Below, in pieces: positions 1-8,667 of a stretch of 64,000 nucleotides of DNA. Each line of letters begins with the position of its first letter. Positions within the stretch are counted from its first letter, which is position 1. Source of the DNA: Pseudomonas sp. BGr12 (GTDB lineage Bacteria; Pseudomonadota; Gammaproteobacteria; Pseudomonadales; Pseudomonadaceae). A program made the position numbers and the translations under genes. The notes under the pieces were generated by a model. It saw only the letters and a program-made list of their open reading frames with translations, had not been told where the DNA came from and did no database searches. The DNA lies in NCBI RefSeq assembly GCF_030272895.1, contig NZ_JALRNF010000018.1, positions 1-64,000 of the forward strand, written 5' to 3'.

Positions 1-158
1 TGCGATCGGGCGCGAAGCGGCCGTAAAACCAGACCGCCTCAGTACACCTGACCCAATGAGGTGACTGGATTGCGACTTCTGCGCAGTCGATCGCAGGCTT
101 CGCCGGCTCCCACAAAGACAGTTGCTCCCACAGGCCCCTTCGCCCCATCGCTCATCGC
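1..158. other. Intergenic left edge
   Basis: No supportable gene is seen here. The stretch holds a REP-type palindrome (72-113) and a partial repeat of its distal end near 124-133. It lies downstream of the lsfA terminator. Confidence 0.6.
72..113 (-). repeat. REP element with extra 5' hairpin
   Basis: The REP core (91-113) reads TCGCAGGCTTCGCC followed by GGCTCCCAC. It is preceded by a second small palindromic unit (GCGACT-N-CTGCGCAGTCG) at 72-90. The same two-part arrangement recurs at 59563-59603, so this is a distinct composite REP subtype. Confidence 0.75.
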
Positions 159-186
159 AAAAAAAAAAGGGCCGTCGAAACGGCCC
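159..186 (-). terminator. Rho-independent terminator of lsfA
   Basis: Read on the minus strand, a perfect 6-bp GC stem (GGGCCG/CGGCCC) with a 6-nt loop is followed by a run of ten T. It starts about 24 bp past the lsfA stop codon. Confidence 0.9.
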
Positions 187-209
187 AAGATCCCTGCTAT
201 GGCTAAAAC

Positions 210-848
210 TCAACGATTGGGCTGCGGGGTCAGGCGCAGGTACGGCTTGACCGTCCGATAGCCCTTGGGAAAGCGCTGCTTGATTTCATCCGCGTCCTGC
301 AGCGATGGCACGATCACCACCTCGTCACCGTCCTGCCAGTTGGCCGGGGTGGCCACCTTGTGGTTGTCGGTGAGCTGCAGGGAGTCGATCACCCGCAGGA
401 TCTCGTGGAAGTTGCGCCCGGTGCTGGCCGGGTAGGTGATGGTCAGGCGGATCTTCTTGTTCGGGTCGATGACGAACAAGGAGCGTACGGTCAGGGTGTC
501 GCTGGCATTGGGGTGGATCAGGTCGTAGAGGTCAGACACCTTGCGGTCGGCATCGGCCAGGATCGGGAAGTTGACCACGGTGTTCTGGGTCTCGTTGATG
601 TCCTCGATCCAGCGATGGTGCGAGTCCACCGGGTCCACCGACAGGGCGATGGCCTTGACCCCGCGCTCGGCGAACTGCTCCTTGAGCTTGGCGGTAAAAC
701 CCAGTTCGGTGGTGCACACCGGGGTGAAGTCGGCCGGATGCGAGAACAGCACGCCCCAGCTGTTGCCCAGCCACTCATGGAAACGGATCTTGCCGGCGCT
801 GGATTCCTGTTCGAAGTCGGGGGCGATATCGCCGAGTCTGAGGCTCAT
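210..848 (-). CDS. lsfA: 1-Cys peroxiredoxin LsfA
   Basis: A 212-residue Prx6-type peroxiredoxin that reduces hydrogen peroxide and organic hydroperoxides in the cytoplasm. The peroxidatic cysteine is Cys45 in the PVCTTE motif. No second cysteine is present, which defines the 1-Cys class, and the long C-terminal extension is typical of Prx6 proteins. The start is supported by AAGGAG eight bases upstream. In Pseudomonas, LsfA is known as a sulfate-starvation-induced and oxidative-stress protein. Its place beside tauABCD fits that: organosulfur oxygenases make reactive oxygen and sulfite. An AT-rich dyad lies upstream (914-931). Confidence 0.93.
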   Translation of the reverse strand: MSLRLGDIAPDFEQESSAGKIRFHEWLGNSWGVLFSHPADFTPVCTTELGFTAKLKEQFAERGVKAIALSVDPVDSHHRWIEDINETQNTVVNFPILADADRKVSDLYDLIHPNASDTLTVRSLFVIDPNKKIRLTITYPASTGRNFHEILRVIDSLQLTDNHKVATPANWQDGDEVVIVPSLQDADEIKQRFPKGYRTVKPYLRLTPQPNR

Positions 849-913
849 GGTGCGGCTCCTTGGCTGAGTTCGTTATGGGTTCACTGTGCCTGCATCGGCT
901 AGAAAACAAAAAG

Positions 914-931
914 AATAAATATCGATTTATT
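914..931 (-). promoter_or_regulatory. lsfA: AT-rich dyad upstream of lsfA
   Basis: AATAAAT and ATTTATT form a perfect 7-bp inverted repeat around a 4-nt centre, about 66 bp upstream of the lsfA start codon. It could be an operator for a LysR-type sulfur regulator such as CysB. The binding role is inferred. Confidence 0.35.
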
Positions 932-961
932 TATAACTTTTTATCCTATCAGCAGACAGAC

Positions 962-990
962 AAAAAAAAGCCTCGCACTAGGCGAGGCTT
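962..990 (-). terminator. Rho-independent terminator of oprD-family gene
   Basis: On the minus strand, a 9-bp stem (AAGCCTCGC/GCGAGGCTT) with a 5-nt loop is followed by a run of T. It sits about 17 bp beyond the porin stop codon. Confidence 0.92.
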
Positions 991-1006
991 CTCTTTTCAA
1001 CCGGAC

Positions 1007-2335
1007 TTACAGGAAGTTGTAAGTGTAGTTGAAGATCAGACGGGTCTGGTCCTGGTCAGCAACGCTTTCGCCTTGGCCGCGGAACGTACCGTGGCGCAGG
1101 CTCGCGCCCAGGCCTTTGAGGGTGCCTTCCTGAATGACGTAGTCGATACGAGCGTCGCGTTCCCATTCGCTGTAGGTACCGTCGCCGGACTTGAAGCGAA
1201 TGTCATCACCACGCAGGTAGCTGATCGAGGTCTTCAGACCTGGCACACCCACGCGCGCGAAGTCATACGAGTACTGACCGAAGGTGGTGTTCTCACCGGC
1301 ACGGACAAAGGAGTTGACCATGCTGTCGGTGAACAGGTAGAAGCTCGAGCCGCCGTTGCCTTCGTTGCGCGTGGTGCCATCCCTGCGGACATCACCCTGG
1401 CCCAGGTAGACGAAACCACCGTCATCGCCGACCTGTTGATGACCGAGCAGGAACGAGTGACCACCCAGGGCGTAGGTGAAGATGGCGCTCCAGGTCTTGT
1501 TGTCGACTTCGCCAGGGTTCTTGGCGAAACCACCGTTGTTGTTGAAGAAGTGCGTTGCGTCACCGTTCGCGCCGTCGCTGCTGCTGTCGAAGTAGCGCAG
1601 GTCGGTTTTGAAGGATTGGTCTTCAGCAATCGGGAACACGTGGGTCAGGCCCAGGAAGTGCTGCTTGTAGTAGTCTTCCAGGTTCGCGTAGTAGTACTGC
1701 AGGGTCAGGTCTTTGGTGACCTTCCAGTCGCCACCGGCGAACTGGAACTTGTTGCTGTCCTGGGTACCACCGGCAACGGCCAGACCGGTACGGTTGCTCG
1801 ACGCACGGCCCATGGCGTGTGTCAGCTGACCGGCGTTCAGGGTCAGGTTGTCGATTTCCTTCGACTGGATCGTGCCGCCTTCAAACGTTTGCGGCAGCAG
1901 ACGGCCATCGTTCGAGACGAGGATTGGCAGGTTGGGTGCCAGGGCGCTACCGAAGTGGGCTTCGGTCTTCGAGAAACGTGCCTTGGCGTTACCGCCGAGG
2001 CGTGCCCACTGATCGACAGCCGAGCCATCGGTATCGCTTGGGAAGAAGGTGCTATTGTTCGGGTGGTGGCCACGGCCGCCATCCAGGTGGATACCCCACA
2101 GCGCCTGGATATCAACGCCGAAACCAACGGTGCCCTGGGTGAAACCGGACAGGTAGTCCAGTTTGAAGCCTTGACCGGACTCGCGGTTGTCGTTGCCGCC
2201 TTCGCGGTTATCGGCATCGTAATACATGGTCCGCGAACTGACCGACAGCTTGCTGTCTTCAAGGAAACCGGCAGCGCCCGCTTGCTGGGCAAGCACCCCC
2301 ACGGCCACGGCGATTGCCAAGGTCGACTTGTACAT
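1007..2335 (-). CDS. OprD-family outer membrane porin
   Basis: A 442-residue OprD-family channel. Residues 1-21 form a Sec signal peptide ending AQQAGA, followed by the usual start of the mature OprD barrel (FLEDSKLSVSSRTMYYD). The repeating aromatic beta-strand pattern and C-terminal Tyr-Asn-Phe-Leu end match the family, whose members are about 415-445 residues. The start has GAGGAG upstream. OprD channels take up small organic acids, amino acids and peptides; the substrate cannot be read from sequence. The position beside tauABCD suggests it may pass taurine or other sulfonates, which is inference. The gene has its own terminator and a long AT-rich upstream region. Confidence 0.92.
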   Translation of the reverse strand: MYKSTLAIAVAVGVLAQQAGAAGFLEDSKLSVSSRTMYYDADNREGGNDNRESGQGFKLDYLSGFTQGTVGFGVDIQALWGIHLDGGRGHHPNNSTFFPSDTDGSAVDQWARLGGNAKARFSKTEAHFGSALAPNLPILVSNDGRLLPQTFEGGTIQSKEIDNLTLNAGQLTHAMGRASSNRTGLAVAGGTQDSNKFQFAGGDWKVTKDLTLQYYYANLEDYYKQHFLGLTHVFPIAEDQSFKTDLRYFDSSSDGANGDATHFFNNNGGFAKNPGEVDNKTWSAIFTYALGGHSFLLGHQQVGDDGGFVYLGQGDVRRDGTTRNEGNGGSSFYLFTDSMVNSFVRAGENTTFGQYSYDFARVGVPGLKTSISYLRGDDIRFKSGDGTYSEWERDARIDYVIQEGTLKGLGASLRHGTFRGQGESVADQDQTRLIFNYTYNFL

Positions 2336-2862
2336 GTTTTGCTCCTCTCGTTTCTAATTCTTGTGTGTCGCTTACGGCAGGATCTGTTGCCCTGCTCGAC
2401 GTCGATTGGCGATTAGCACCAAAGCGTGACCGTCAAGTCAATCGTAACTAATCATTTCACGACTTTGGTCTAATGCGCCAACCCTTGGGCTCAAGGATAA
2501 TGACATTCCTATAATTCCAAAAAGACTTATTTTTCAAATTTTCAGAATTTTCTGACATATACGCCTACGATTTGCCTCACACGGCTTCCGACGCAGAAGC
2601 TAGTTCCAAAGAAATATCTCCAAGCGATTTTTTAGAACGCTTAGCTTTGTCGCGCCGCCCCCTCGACAAGGCAACCTTCCTGGCCAGACACCCATCATTT
2701 CCTTTCCTCACTGCTCTGGCCTTGACCACGGTCACGATTGCCACGCCAGGCCTTACGTCGATTGGCTCCTAAGCTAATGCTAAAAAGTTATTTATTTTAA
2801 ATTTCTTAGATCATCTAGGCTTGACTCCACTTACCGCCCCACCGCCTGAGAAGGAGTTCACC
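2336..2862. other. 527-bp intergenic region between porin and tauA
   Basis: This AT-rich divergent promoter region should drive the porin leftward and tauABCD rightward. It contains ATTCCT at 2505 and ATTCCAAAAAGACT at 2514-2527; the latter nearly repeats a motif upstream of tcyP (21082-21096). A 66-codon reading frame at 2572-2772 has no ribosome-binding site and is not called. No RNA gene was recognised. Confidence 0.6.
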
Positions 2863-3837
2863 ATGACCCTGTATGCTCCGCTGCGCCTGTTCGCCGCCCT
2901 GACCCTGGCCGGCGCCAGCTGGTTCACCCAGGCGGCCGACCTGACCGTGGCCTACCAGACCACCGTGGACCCGGCGAAAGTCGCCCAGGTCGACGGCACC
3001 TATGAAAAGACCAGCAAGGCCGACATCGACTGGCGCAAATTCGACAGCGGCGCCGATGTCATCACCGCCGTGGCCTCCGGCGACGTGCAAATCGGCTACC
3101 TCGGCTCCAGCCCCCTGGCTGCTGCGGCGACCCGCAAGCTGCCGGTGGAAACCTTCCTGATCGCCACCCAGATCGGTGCCGCCGAAGCCCTGGTGGCCCG
3201 TGACGGTGCCGGGATCAACTCGCCCCAGGACCTGATCGGCAAGAAGATCGCCGTACCGTTCGTGTCCACCGGGCACTACAGCCTGCTGGCCGCCCTCAAA
3301 CAATGGAACATCGACCCGGCCAAGGTGCAGATCCTCAACCTCGCGCCACCGGCGATCATCGCCGCCTGGAAGCGCGGCGACATCGACGCCACCTACGTCT
3401 GGGACCCGGCCCTGGGCGTGGCCAAGGAGAACGGCAAGGTGCTGATCACCTCCGGTGAGCTCGCCGAGCAAGGCGCACCGACCTTCGATGCCTGGATCGT
3501 GCGCAAGGACTTCGCCGCCAAGCATCCGGACATCGTCAAGGCCTTCGCCAAGGTGACCCTGGACGCCTACGCCGACTACCGCAAGGACCCGCAAGCCTGG
3601 CTGGCCAAGCAGAGCAACGTCGACAAGCTGGTCAAGCTGTCCGGCGCCAAGGCCGCCGATATTCCGGCCCTGCTGCAAGGCAACGTGTTCCCGCTGGCCG
3701 CCGACCAGGTCGCCGCGCTGGGCGCACCGACCACCCAGGCGATCACCGACACCGCCACCTTCCTCAAGGAACAAGGCAAGGTCGACGCGGTGCTGCCGGA
3801 CTACGCGCCGTACGTGAGCGCGCGATTCGTGCAATGA
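2863..3837 (+). CDS. tauA: Taurine ABC transporter substrate-binding protein
   Basis: A 324-residue periplasmic binding protein that delivers taurine to TauBC. The first 25 residues form a signal peptide ending TQAAD. The mature protein begins LTVAYQTTVDPAKVAQVDG, characteristic of TauA/SsuA-type proteins, and contains the FDSGADVITAVASGDVQIGYLGSSP-type ligand-pocket region. The ATG at 2863 is chosen because AAGGAG lies seven bases before it; in-frame codons upstream lack a signal peptide. First gene of tauABCD. A REP element separates it from tauB, which may favour higher expression of the binding protein. Confidence 0.96.
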   Translation: MTLYAPLRLFAALTLAGASWFTQAADLTVAYQTTVDPAKVAQVDGTYEKTSKADIDWRKFDSGADVITAVASGDVQIGYLGSSPLAAAATRKLPVETFLIATQIGAAEALVARDGAGINSPQDLIGKKIAVPFVSTGHYSLLAALKQWNIDPAKVQILNLAPPAIIAAWKRGDIDATYVWDPALGVAKENGKVLITSGELAEQGAPTFDAWIVRKDFAAKHPDIVKAFAKVTLDAYADYRKDPQAWLAKQSNVDKLVKLSGAKAADIPALLQGNVFPLAADQVAALGAPTTQAITDTATFLKEQGKVDAVLPDYAPYVSARFVQ

Positions 3838-3858
3838 CGGCACAGTGCAGCGCCTTCA

Positions 3859-3881
3859 TCGCGGGGCAAGCCCGCTCCCAC
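3859..3881 (-). repeat. Single REP element inside the tau operon
   Basis: A class A REP (TCGCGGGGCAAGCCCGCTCC plus CAC) fills most of the tauA-tauB gap. Most other copies in this window lie beyond the ends of transcription units, so an intra-operon copy is notable. Confidence 0.9.
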
Positions 3882-3900
3882 ACACTGATCGGAGTTCGTC

Positions 3901-4695
3901 ATGGCATTGCTTGAGCTGGAGCGCATCAGCGCACAGTACCCCGGCGCCGCCGAACCGGTGCTGGCCGACATCAACCTGAGCCTGGGCCCGCAGCAACTGC
4001 TGGTGGCCCTCGGCCCTTCGGGCAGTGGCAAGACCTCCTTGCTCAACCTGATCGCCGGCTTCGTCGCCCCCAGCGCCGGGCGCATCACCCTCGATGGTGT
4101 GCCGGTGCAAGGCCCCGGCGCCGAGCGCGGCGTGGTGTTCCAGGACGACGCCCTGCTGCCCTGGCAGGACGTGCTGGCCAATGTCGCCTTCGGTCTCGAA
4201 CTGGCGGGCGTGGCGCGCGAGGAACGCGAGCGCAAGGCGCGGGACATGCTCGCCCTGGTCGACCTGGCCGATTTCGGCAGCCGGCGCATCTGGCAGCTCT
4301 CCGGTGGCCAGAAACAGCGCGTGGGCCTGGCCCGCGCCCTGGCCGCCGATCCACGGGTGCTGCTGATGGACGAGCCATTCGGCGCCCTCGATGCCTTTAC
4401 CCGCGAACAGATGCAGGAGCTGCTGTTGCAGGTCTGGCGGCGTACGGCCAAGCCGGTGTTCCTGATTACCCATGACATTGAAGAAGCGGTGTTCCTGGCC
4501 ACCGACCTGATTCTGCTGGCGCCCAATCCCGGGCAGGTGGTCGAACGCCTGCAGCTGGACTTCGGCCAGCGCTACGCGGCCGGCGAATCGGCCCGCGCGA
4601 TCAAATCCGACCCACGCTTTATCGAAACCCGCGAGCACGTGCTGGCCCGGGTGTTTTCCCAACGCAGCGCCGCCACGCGGCAGGAGTTCGCATGA
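3901..4695 (+). CDS. tauB: Taurine ABC transporter ATP-binding protein
   Basis: A 264-residue ABC ATPase powering taurine import. Walker A is GPSGSGKTS (residues 38-46), the signature is LSGGQKQR starting at residue 133, and Walker B with the following loop reads [12 protein letters not shown]. The short length and the absence of a C-terminal regulatory domain match the TauB/SsuB subfamily. GGAG precedes the ATG. Its stop overlaps the tauC start by 4 bp (ATGA), so translation is coupled. Confidence 0.96.
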   Translation: MALLELERISAQYPGAAEPVLADINLSLGPQQLLVALGPSGSGKTSLLNLIAGFVAPSAGRITLDGVPVQGPGAERGVVFQDDALLPWQDVLANVAFGLELAGVAREERERKARDMLALVDLADFGSRRIWQLSGGQKQRVGLARALAADPRVLLMDEPFGALDAFTREQMQELLLQVWRRTAKPVFLITHDIEEAVFLATDLILLAPNPGQVVERLQLDFGQRYAAGESARAIKSDPRFIETREHVLARVFSQRSAATRQEFA

Positions 4696-5531
4696 GCAGC
4701 CTGGAGGTTCCTGTCACGGCCAAGGCCGCAGCGGCGCAGATCACGCCGGTAGCGGTCCGGCGTCAACTGAGCACCCGCTGGATCAGCGGCCTGACCCTCG
4801 TCGCCCTGCTGGTGCTGTGGTGGGCGGTGACCGCAGCCGAGTGGATCGAGCCGCTGTTCCTGCCGTCGCCCGCAGCGGTGCTGGCCAAGGCCTGGCTGTT
4901 GCTGACCCAGGGCTACATGGAGTCGACCCTGTGGCAACACCTGGGCGCAAGCCTGGGGCGTATCGGTCTGGCCCTGGGCGCGGCGATCGTCAGCGCCATT
5001 CCGATCGGCATCGCCATCGGCCACAACCGCATCGCCCGCGGCATCCTCGATCCGCTGATCGAGTTCTACCGGCCGATTCCACCGCTGGCCTACCTGCCTT
5101 TGATCGTGATCTGGTGCGGCATCGGCGAGCTGTCGAAAGTGCTGCTGATTTACCTGGCGATCTTCGCCCCCATCGCCATTGCCACCGCCACCGGCGTACG
5201 CACCGTCGATCCGGCCAAACTGCGCGCGGCGCAATCGCTGGGCGCAACCCGGGCCCAACTGATTCGCCACGTGATCCTGCCCAGCGCCCTGCCCGACATC
5301 CTCACCGGCGTGCGCATCGGCCTGGGGGTCGGCTGGTCGACCCTGGTCGCCGCCGAGCTGATCGCTGCCACCAGCGGCCTGGGCTTCATGGTCCAGTCGG
5401 CGGCGCAGTTCCTGGTCACCGACGTGGTGGTGCTGGGCATCCTGGTGATCGCCCTGATCGCCTTTGCCCTGGAAATGGGCTTGCGCGCCCTGCAGCGCAA
5501 ACTGGTGCCCTGGCATGGCCAGAGTCATTGA
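4692..5531 (+). CDS. tauC: Taurine ABC transporter permease
   Basis: A 279-residue inner-membrane permease of the BPD_transp_1 family with about six predicted membrane helices. The EAA-type coupling motif is in the segment [20 protein letters not shown], which contacts the ATPase TauB. The hydrophilic N-terminal tail of about 30 residues is usual for TauC. The start codon overlaps the tauB stop, and AGGAG sits within the tauB end. TauD follows after 20 bp. Confidence 0.95.
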   Translation: MSSLEVPVTAKAAAAQITPVAVRRQLSTRWISGLTLVALLVLWWAVTAAEWIEPLFLPSPAAVLAKAWLLLTQGYMESTLWQHLGASLGRIGLALGAAIVSAIPIGIAIGHNRIARGILDPLIEFYRPIPPLAYLPLIVIWCGIGELSKVLLIYLAIFAPIAIATATGVRTVDPAKLRAAQSLGATRAQLIRHVILPSALPDILTGVRIGLGVGWSTLVAAELIAATSGLGFMVQSAAQFLVTDVVVLGILVIALIAFALEMGLRALQRKLVPWHGQSH

Positions 5532-5551
5532 CGACGAGATAGAGAACGAGC

Positions 5552-6385
5552 ATGAGCCTGACTATTACCCCACTGAGCAGCGCGCTCGGCGCCCAGATCA
5601 GCGGCATCGACCTGGCCCGCGAGATCAGCCACGAACAACGCGATGGCATCGAGCAGGCCCTGCTCAAGCATCAGGTGCTGTTCTTCCGTGACCAGCCGAT
5701 CGACCCGCAGCAACAGGCCGACTTCGCCGCGCGCTTTGGCGATCTGCATATCCATCCGATCTACCCCAACGTACCGGAAACCCCGCAGGTTCTGGTGCTC
5801 GACACGGCAGTCACCGATGTGCGCGACAACGCCATCTGGCACACCGACGTGACCTTCCTGCCGACCCCGGCGCTGGGCGCGGTGCTCAGTGCCAAGCAAC
5901 TGCCGGCCTATGGCGGCGACACCTTGTGGGCCAGCGGCATTGCCGCCTTCGAGGCCTTGTCGGCGCCGTTGCAACAGTTGCTCGACGGCCTGACGGCGAC
6001 CCACGACTTCACCAAGTCGTTCCCGCTGGAGCGCTTCGGTACGACGCCGGAAGACCTGGTGCGCTGGGAGGCGACGCGGCGCAGCAATCCACCGCTGTCG
6101 CACCCGGTGATTCGCACCCACCCGGTCAGCGGCCGCAAGTCGCTGTTCGTCAACGAAGGCTTTACCACCCGTATCAATGAACTGAGCGAGGCGGAAAGCG
6201 AGGCGATCCTCAAACTGCTGTTCGCCCACGCCACCCGGCCGGAGTTCACTATCCGCTGGCGCTGGCAGGAGAATGACGTGGCGTTCTGGGATAACCGCGT
6301 GACCCAGCACTACGCGGTGGATGACTACCGACCGCAGCGGCGGGTGATGCACCGGGCGACGATCCTTGGCGATGCGCCGTTCTGA
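5552..6385 (+). CDS. tauD: Taurine dioxygenase
   Basis: A 277-residue Fe(II)/2-oxoglutarate-dependent oxygenase that hydroxylates taurine at the carbon bearing sulfur, releasing sulfite and aminoacetaldehyde. The iron ligands are visible as His97 and Asp99 (WHTD) and His253 (TQHYA); Arg264 is placed to bind 2-oxoglutarate. The spacing matches Escherichia coli TauD. Last gene of tauABCD, followed by an inverted REP pair. The ribosome-binding site is weak (GAACGAG). Related alkylsulfatases share the fold, but the operon context makes taurine the likely substrate. Confidence 0.95.
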   Translation: MSLTITPLSSALGAQISGIDLAREISHEQRDGIEQALLKHQVLFFRDQPIDPQQQADFAARFGDLHIHPIYPNVPETPQVLVLDTAVTDVRDNAIWHTDVTFLPTPALGAVLSAKQLPAYGGDTLWASGIAAFEALSAPLQQLLDGLTATHDFTKSFPLERFGTTPEDLVRWEATRRSNPPLSHPVIRTHPVSGRKSLFVNEGFTTRINELSEAESEAILKLLFAHATRPEFTIRWRWQENDVAFWDNRVTQHYAVDDYRPQRRVMHRATILGDAPF

Positions 6386-6391
6386 TTGTTA

Positions 6392-6457
6392 TCGCGGGGC
6401 AAGCCCGCTCCCACAGAGGCAACATGATCCCTGTGGGAGCGGGCTTGCCCCGCGATG
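6392..6457. repeat. Inverted pair of class A REP elements
   Basis: Two head-to-head REP copies (6392-6414 and 6434-6456) occupy the gap between convergent tauD and betT. The pair can form a large stem and probably marks both transcript ends. Confidence 0.9.
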
Positions 6458-6460
6458 CTT

Positions 6461-8461
6461 TTAACGAACCAGGTGCAGGAACTGCATATGCCGTTCGTAC
6501 TGGTCGAGGATGTCGTTGATGATCTGCTCCTTGCTGTAGCCCACCAGGTCATAGTTCTGGCTGCCTTCGCTCAGGTGCACCTCGGCACGGTAGTAACGGC
6601 GGTTCTTCAACTCCTGGGTGCCCAGCCCGCCCAAAGCGAATGACGGTGTGAAGTAACCGCGCATCTGCACCTGGTAAATGAACGGCTGTTCTTCACCATG
6701 GCCGATCTTCAGGCTGACGTTGTCATGGCTCGGGTCTTCCTGGGTGATGACGTTCAGGCCCTTCTCGACGAACACCTCGGTCACCTCGGCAATCGCCGGA
6801 CGCACCACGTCGGCCATGAACCGGTACACCTCGTCACGCGACGGAAAGTGCACCGCCTGGCTCAGGCGCTGGCGCCAGCCACCGCGGCCACGGCGCGAGT
6901 TGGCGAAGGGTGCCAGCGAGTGCATCTGCGCGATCTGCCGCTGCGACTCCAGGTAGAAGGCCTTGTGCAGGCCCCACATCATCGCCAGCAAAATCACCGA
7001 GAACGGCAGCGAGGTCAGCACCACCGCCGACTTCAACGAGTCGATGCTGCCGGCGAACAACAGGCCGATGGTGACCAGCGCGGTCATCGCCCCCCAGAAC
7101 ACCCGCAACCAGTTCGGCCCGTCTTCGTCGGCGTTGCCGCCACGGGCGGACAGGGTCGAGAGCACCACGGTGCCGGAGTCGGCCGAGGTGACGAAGAACA
7201 CGAAGCTGATGAACACCGTGACGGCGATCACCGTCTTGCTCCACGGGTAGGTTTCCAGCAGCAGGTAAAGGGTCATCGACGGGTTTTCCAGCGCCGACTG
7301 GCCCAGGGCGGTCATGCCGTGATCCAGCACCTGGGTCATCGCGCTGTTGCCGAAGATCGACATCCACGCCAGGGTAAAACCCAGCGGGATCAACAGCACG
7401 CCGAAGACGAACTCGCGAATGGTGCGGCCCCGCGAGATCCGCGCAATGAACAGGCCGACAAAGGGCGCCCAGGCAATCCACCAGGCCCAGTAGAACACCG
7501 TCCAGCCGCCCAGCCATTCGCTGGCCTGGTTGTAGGCATAAACGTCGAAACTCTTCCTTGGCAGCGCCCCCAGGTAATCACCCAGGTTCTGGATCAGGGT
7601 ATTGAACAGGTGCTGGGTCGGGCCGGCGAACAGCACGAACAGCAGCAAGGCGCAGGCCAGGAACAGGTTGATGTCGGACATCACCCGCACCCCCTTCTCG
7701 ACCCCGGCCACGGCCACGGCCACCGCCGCGCCCATCATCAGGCTGATCAGCAGCACCTGCACCCACTGGGTGTGGGGCACGCCGAACAGGTAGTCCAGGC
7801 CCGAATTCAGGTGCAGCACTCCAAAGCCCATGTCGGCGCCCAGGCCGAACACCGTGGCGATGATGCCGAAGCCATCCACCGCATAGCCGATCGGTCCGTT
7901 GATGCGTTTGCCGATCAGCGGGTAAAGCGCCGAGCGCAGGGCCAGCGGCAGGTTATGGCGGTAGGCGAAATAGGCCAGGGCCATGCCGACGAAGGCGAAC
8001 ACCCCCCAGCCGTGCAGGCCCCAATGCAGGAACAGCAACTCCATGGCCTGGCGTCCGGCCTCGACGGTGCCGGCTTCCCCTTGGGGTGGCTGGAGCATGT
8101 GGGTCAGGGGTTCGGAGACGCAGAAAAAGAACAGGGTGATGCTGATGCCGGCGGCGAACAGCATGCCGGCCCAGGACAGGTAGCTGAACTCGGGTTCGTC
8201 GTGGTCGGCACCGAGCTTGATCTTGCCGTAGCCGGACAAGGCGGTGACCACCACGAAGACCAGGTACAGCGTCATCGCCAGCATGTAGTACCAGCCGACC
8301 GTATTGGCCGCCCAGTTCTGCGCCGCCAGCAACCACTGGCCGGACGTTTGTGGATTGCTGATGACCACCAGGGCAAATATGAGGATAAAGCTCGCCGCGA
8401 AATAGAAAACCGGCGGATTCATGCGGATCTTGCCGCTGGCTGAGGAACTCGGTGCACTCAT
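6461..8461 (-). CDS. betT: BCCT-family choline transporter BetT
   Basis: A 666-residue betaine/choline/carnitine transporter with 12 expected membrane helices. The tryptophan-rich family signature is seen in GWTVFYWAWWIAWAPFVGLF, followed by the conserved ARISRGRTIREF loop. A hydrophilic C-terminal domain of about 150 residues, ending FLHLVR, is the hallmark of osmoregulated BetT-type choline importers and separates it from shorter BCCT members. The ATG at 8461 is chosen because GAGGTG lies eight bases upstream; a longer GTG-initiated frame (to 8536) lacks this. Choline is the expected substrate. Its place beside tauABCD leaves open another quaternary amine or a sulfur-containing one. Confidence 0.92.
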   Translation of the reverse strand: MSAPSSSASGKIRMNPPVFYFAASFILIFALVVISNPQTSGQWLLAAQNWAANTVGWYYMLAMTLYLVFVVVTALSGYGKIKLGADHDEPEFSYLSWAGMLFAAGISITLFFFCVSEPLTHMLQPPQGEAGTVEAGRQAMELLFLHWGLHGWGVFAFVGMALAYFAYRHNLPLALRSALYPLIGKRINGPIGYAVDGFGIIATVFGLGADMGFGVLHLNSGLDYLFGVPHTQWVQVLLISLMMGAAVAVAVAGVEKGVRVMSDINLFLACALLLFVLFAGPTQHLFNTLIQNLGDYLGALPRKSFDVYAYNQASEWLGGWTVFYWAWWIAWAPFVGLFIARISRGRTIREFVFGVLLIPLGFTLAWMSIFGNSAMTQVLDHGMTALGQSALENPSMTLYLLLETYPWSKTVIAVTVFISFVFFVTSADSGTVVLSTLSARGGNADEDGPNWLRVFWGAMTALVTIGLLFAGSIDSLKSAVVLTSLPFSVILLAMMWGLHKAFYLESQRQIAQMHSLAPFANSRRGRGGWRQRLSQAVHFPSRDEVYRFMADVVRPAIAEVTEVFVEKGLNVITQEDPSHDNVSLKIGHGEEQPFIYQVQMRGYFTPSFALGGLGTQELKNRRYYRAEVHLSEGSQNYDLVGYSKEQIINDILDQYERHMQFLHLVR

Positions 8462-8617
8462 TGATCGTGCACCTCGAAACGCGGGCAAGGGCTTGGATTG
8501 AACGGGTTCAGCAAAGGGTTTCCTCCTGTTGAACACCGGCAGCGGACCACCGTTTTAACTTGAACAAGCGTTCAAGTTAAACATGGATGGGGTCGCGATG
8601 CGACCCATCGCGGGGCT

Positions 8618-8640
8618 GTGGGAGCGGGCTTGCCCCGCGA
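8618..8640 (+). repeat. Class A REP element
   Basis: GTGGGAGCGGGCTTGCCCC plus GCGA, with a truncated opposite-orientation remnant (ATCGCGGGG) just upstream at 8607-8615. It lies between betT and the end of epsC. Confidence 0.85.
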
Positions 8641-8667
8641 CGAGGCCCTTGAAAACCCTGAAAAACC

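Noticed and set aside
61..261. 66-codon frame at the left edge
   Set aside because: It runs through a REP element, the lsfA terminator and the lsfA 3' end.
860..2416. 518-codon plus-strand frame opposite the porin
   Set aside because: Antisense shadow of the OprD gene; valine/glycine-rich with no motif or ribosome-binding site.
2572..2772. 66-codon frame in the porin-tauA gap
   Set aside because: No ribosome-binding site, no recognisable family, and it runs through the region expected to hold promoters.
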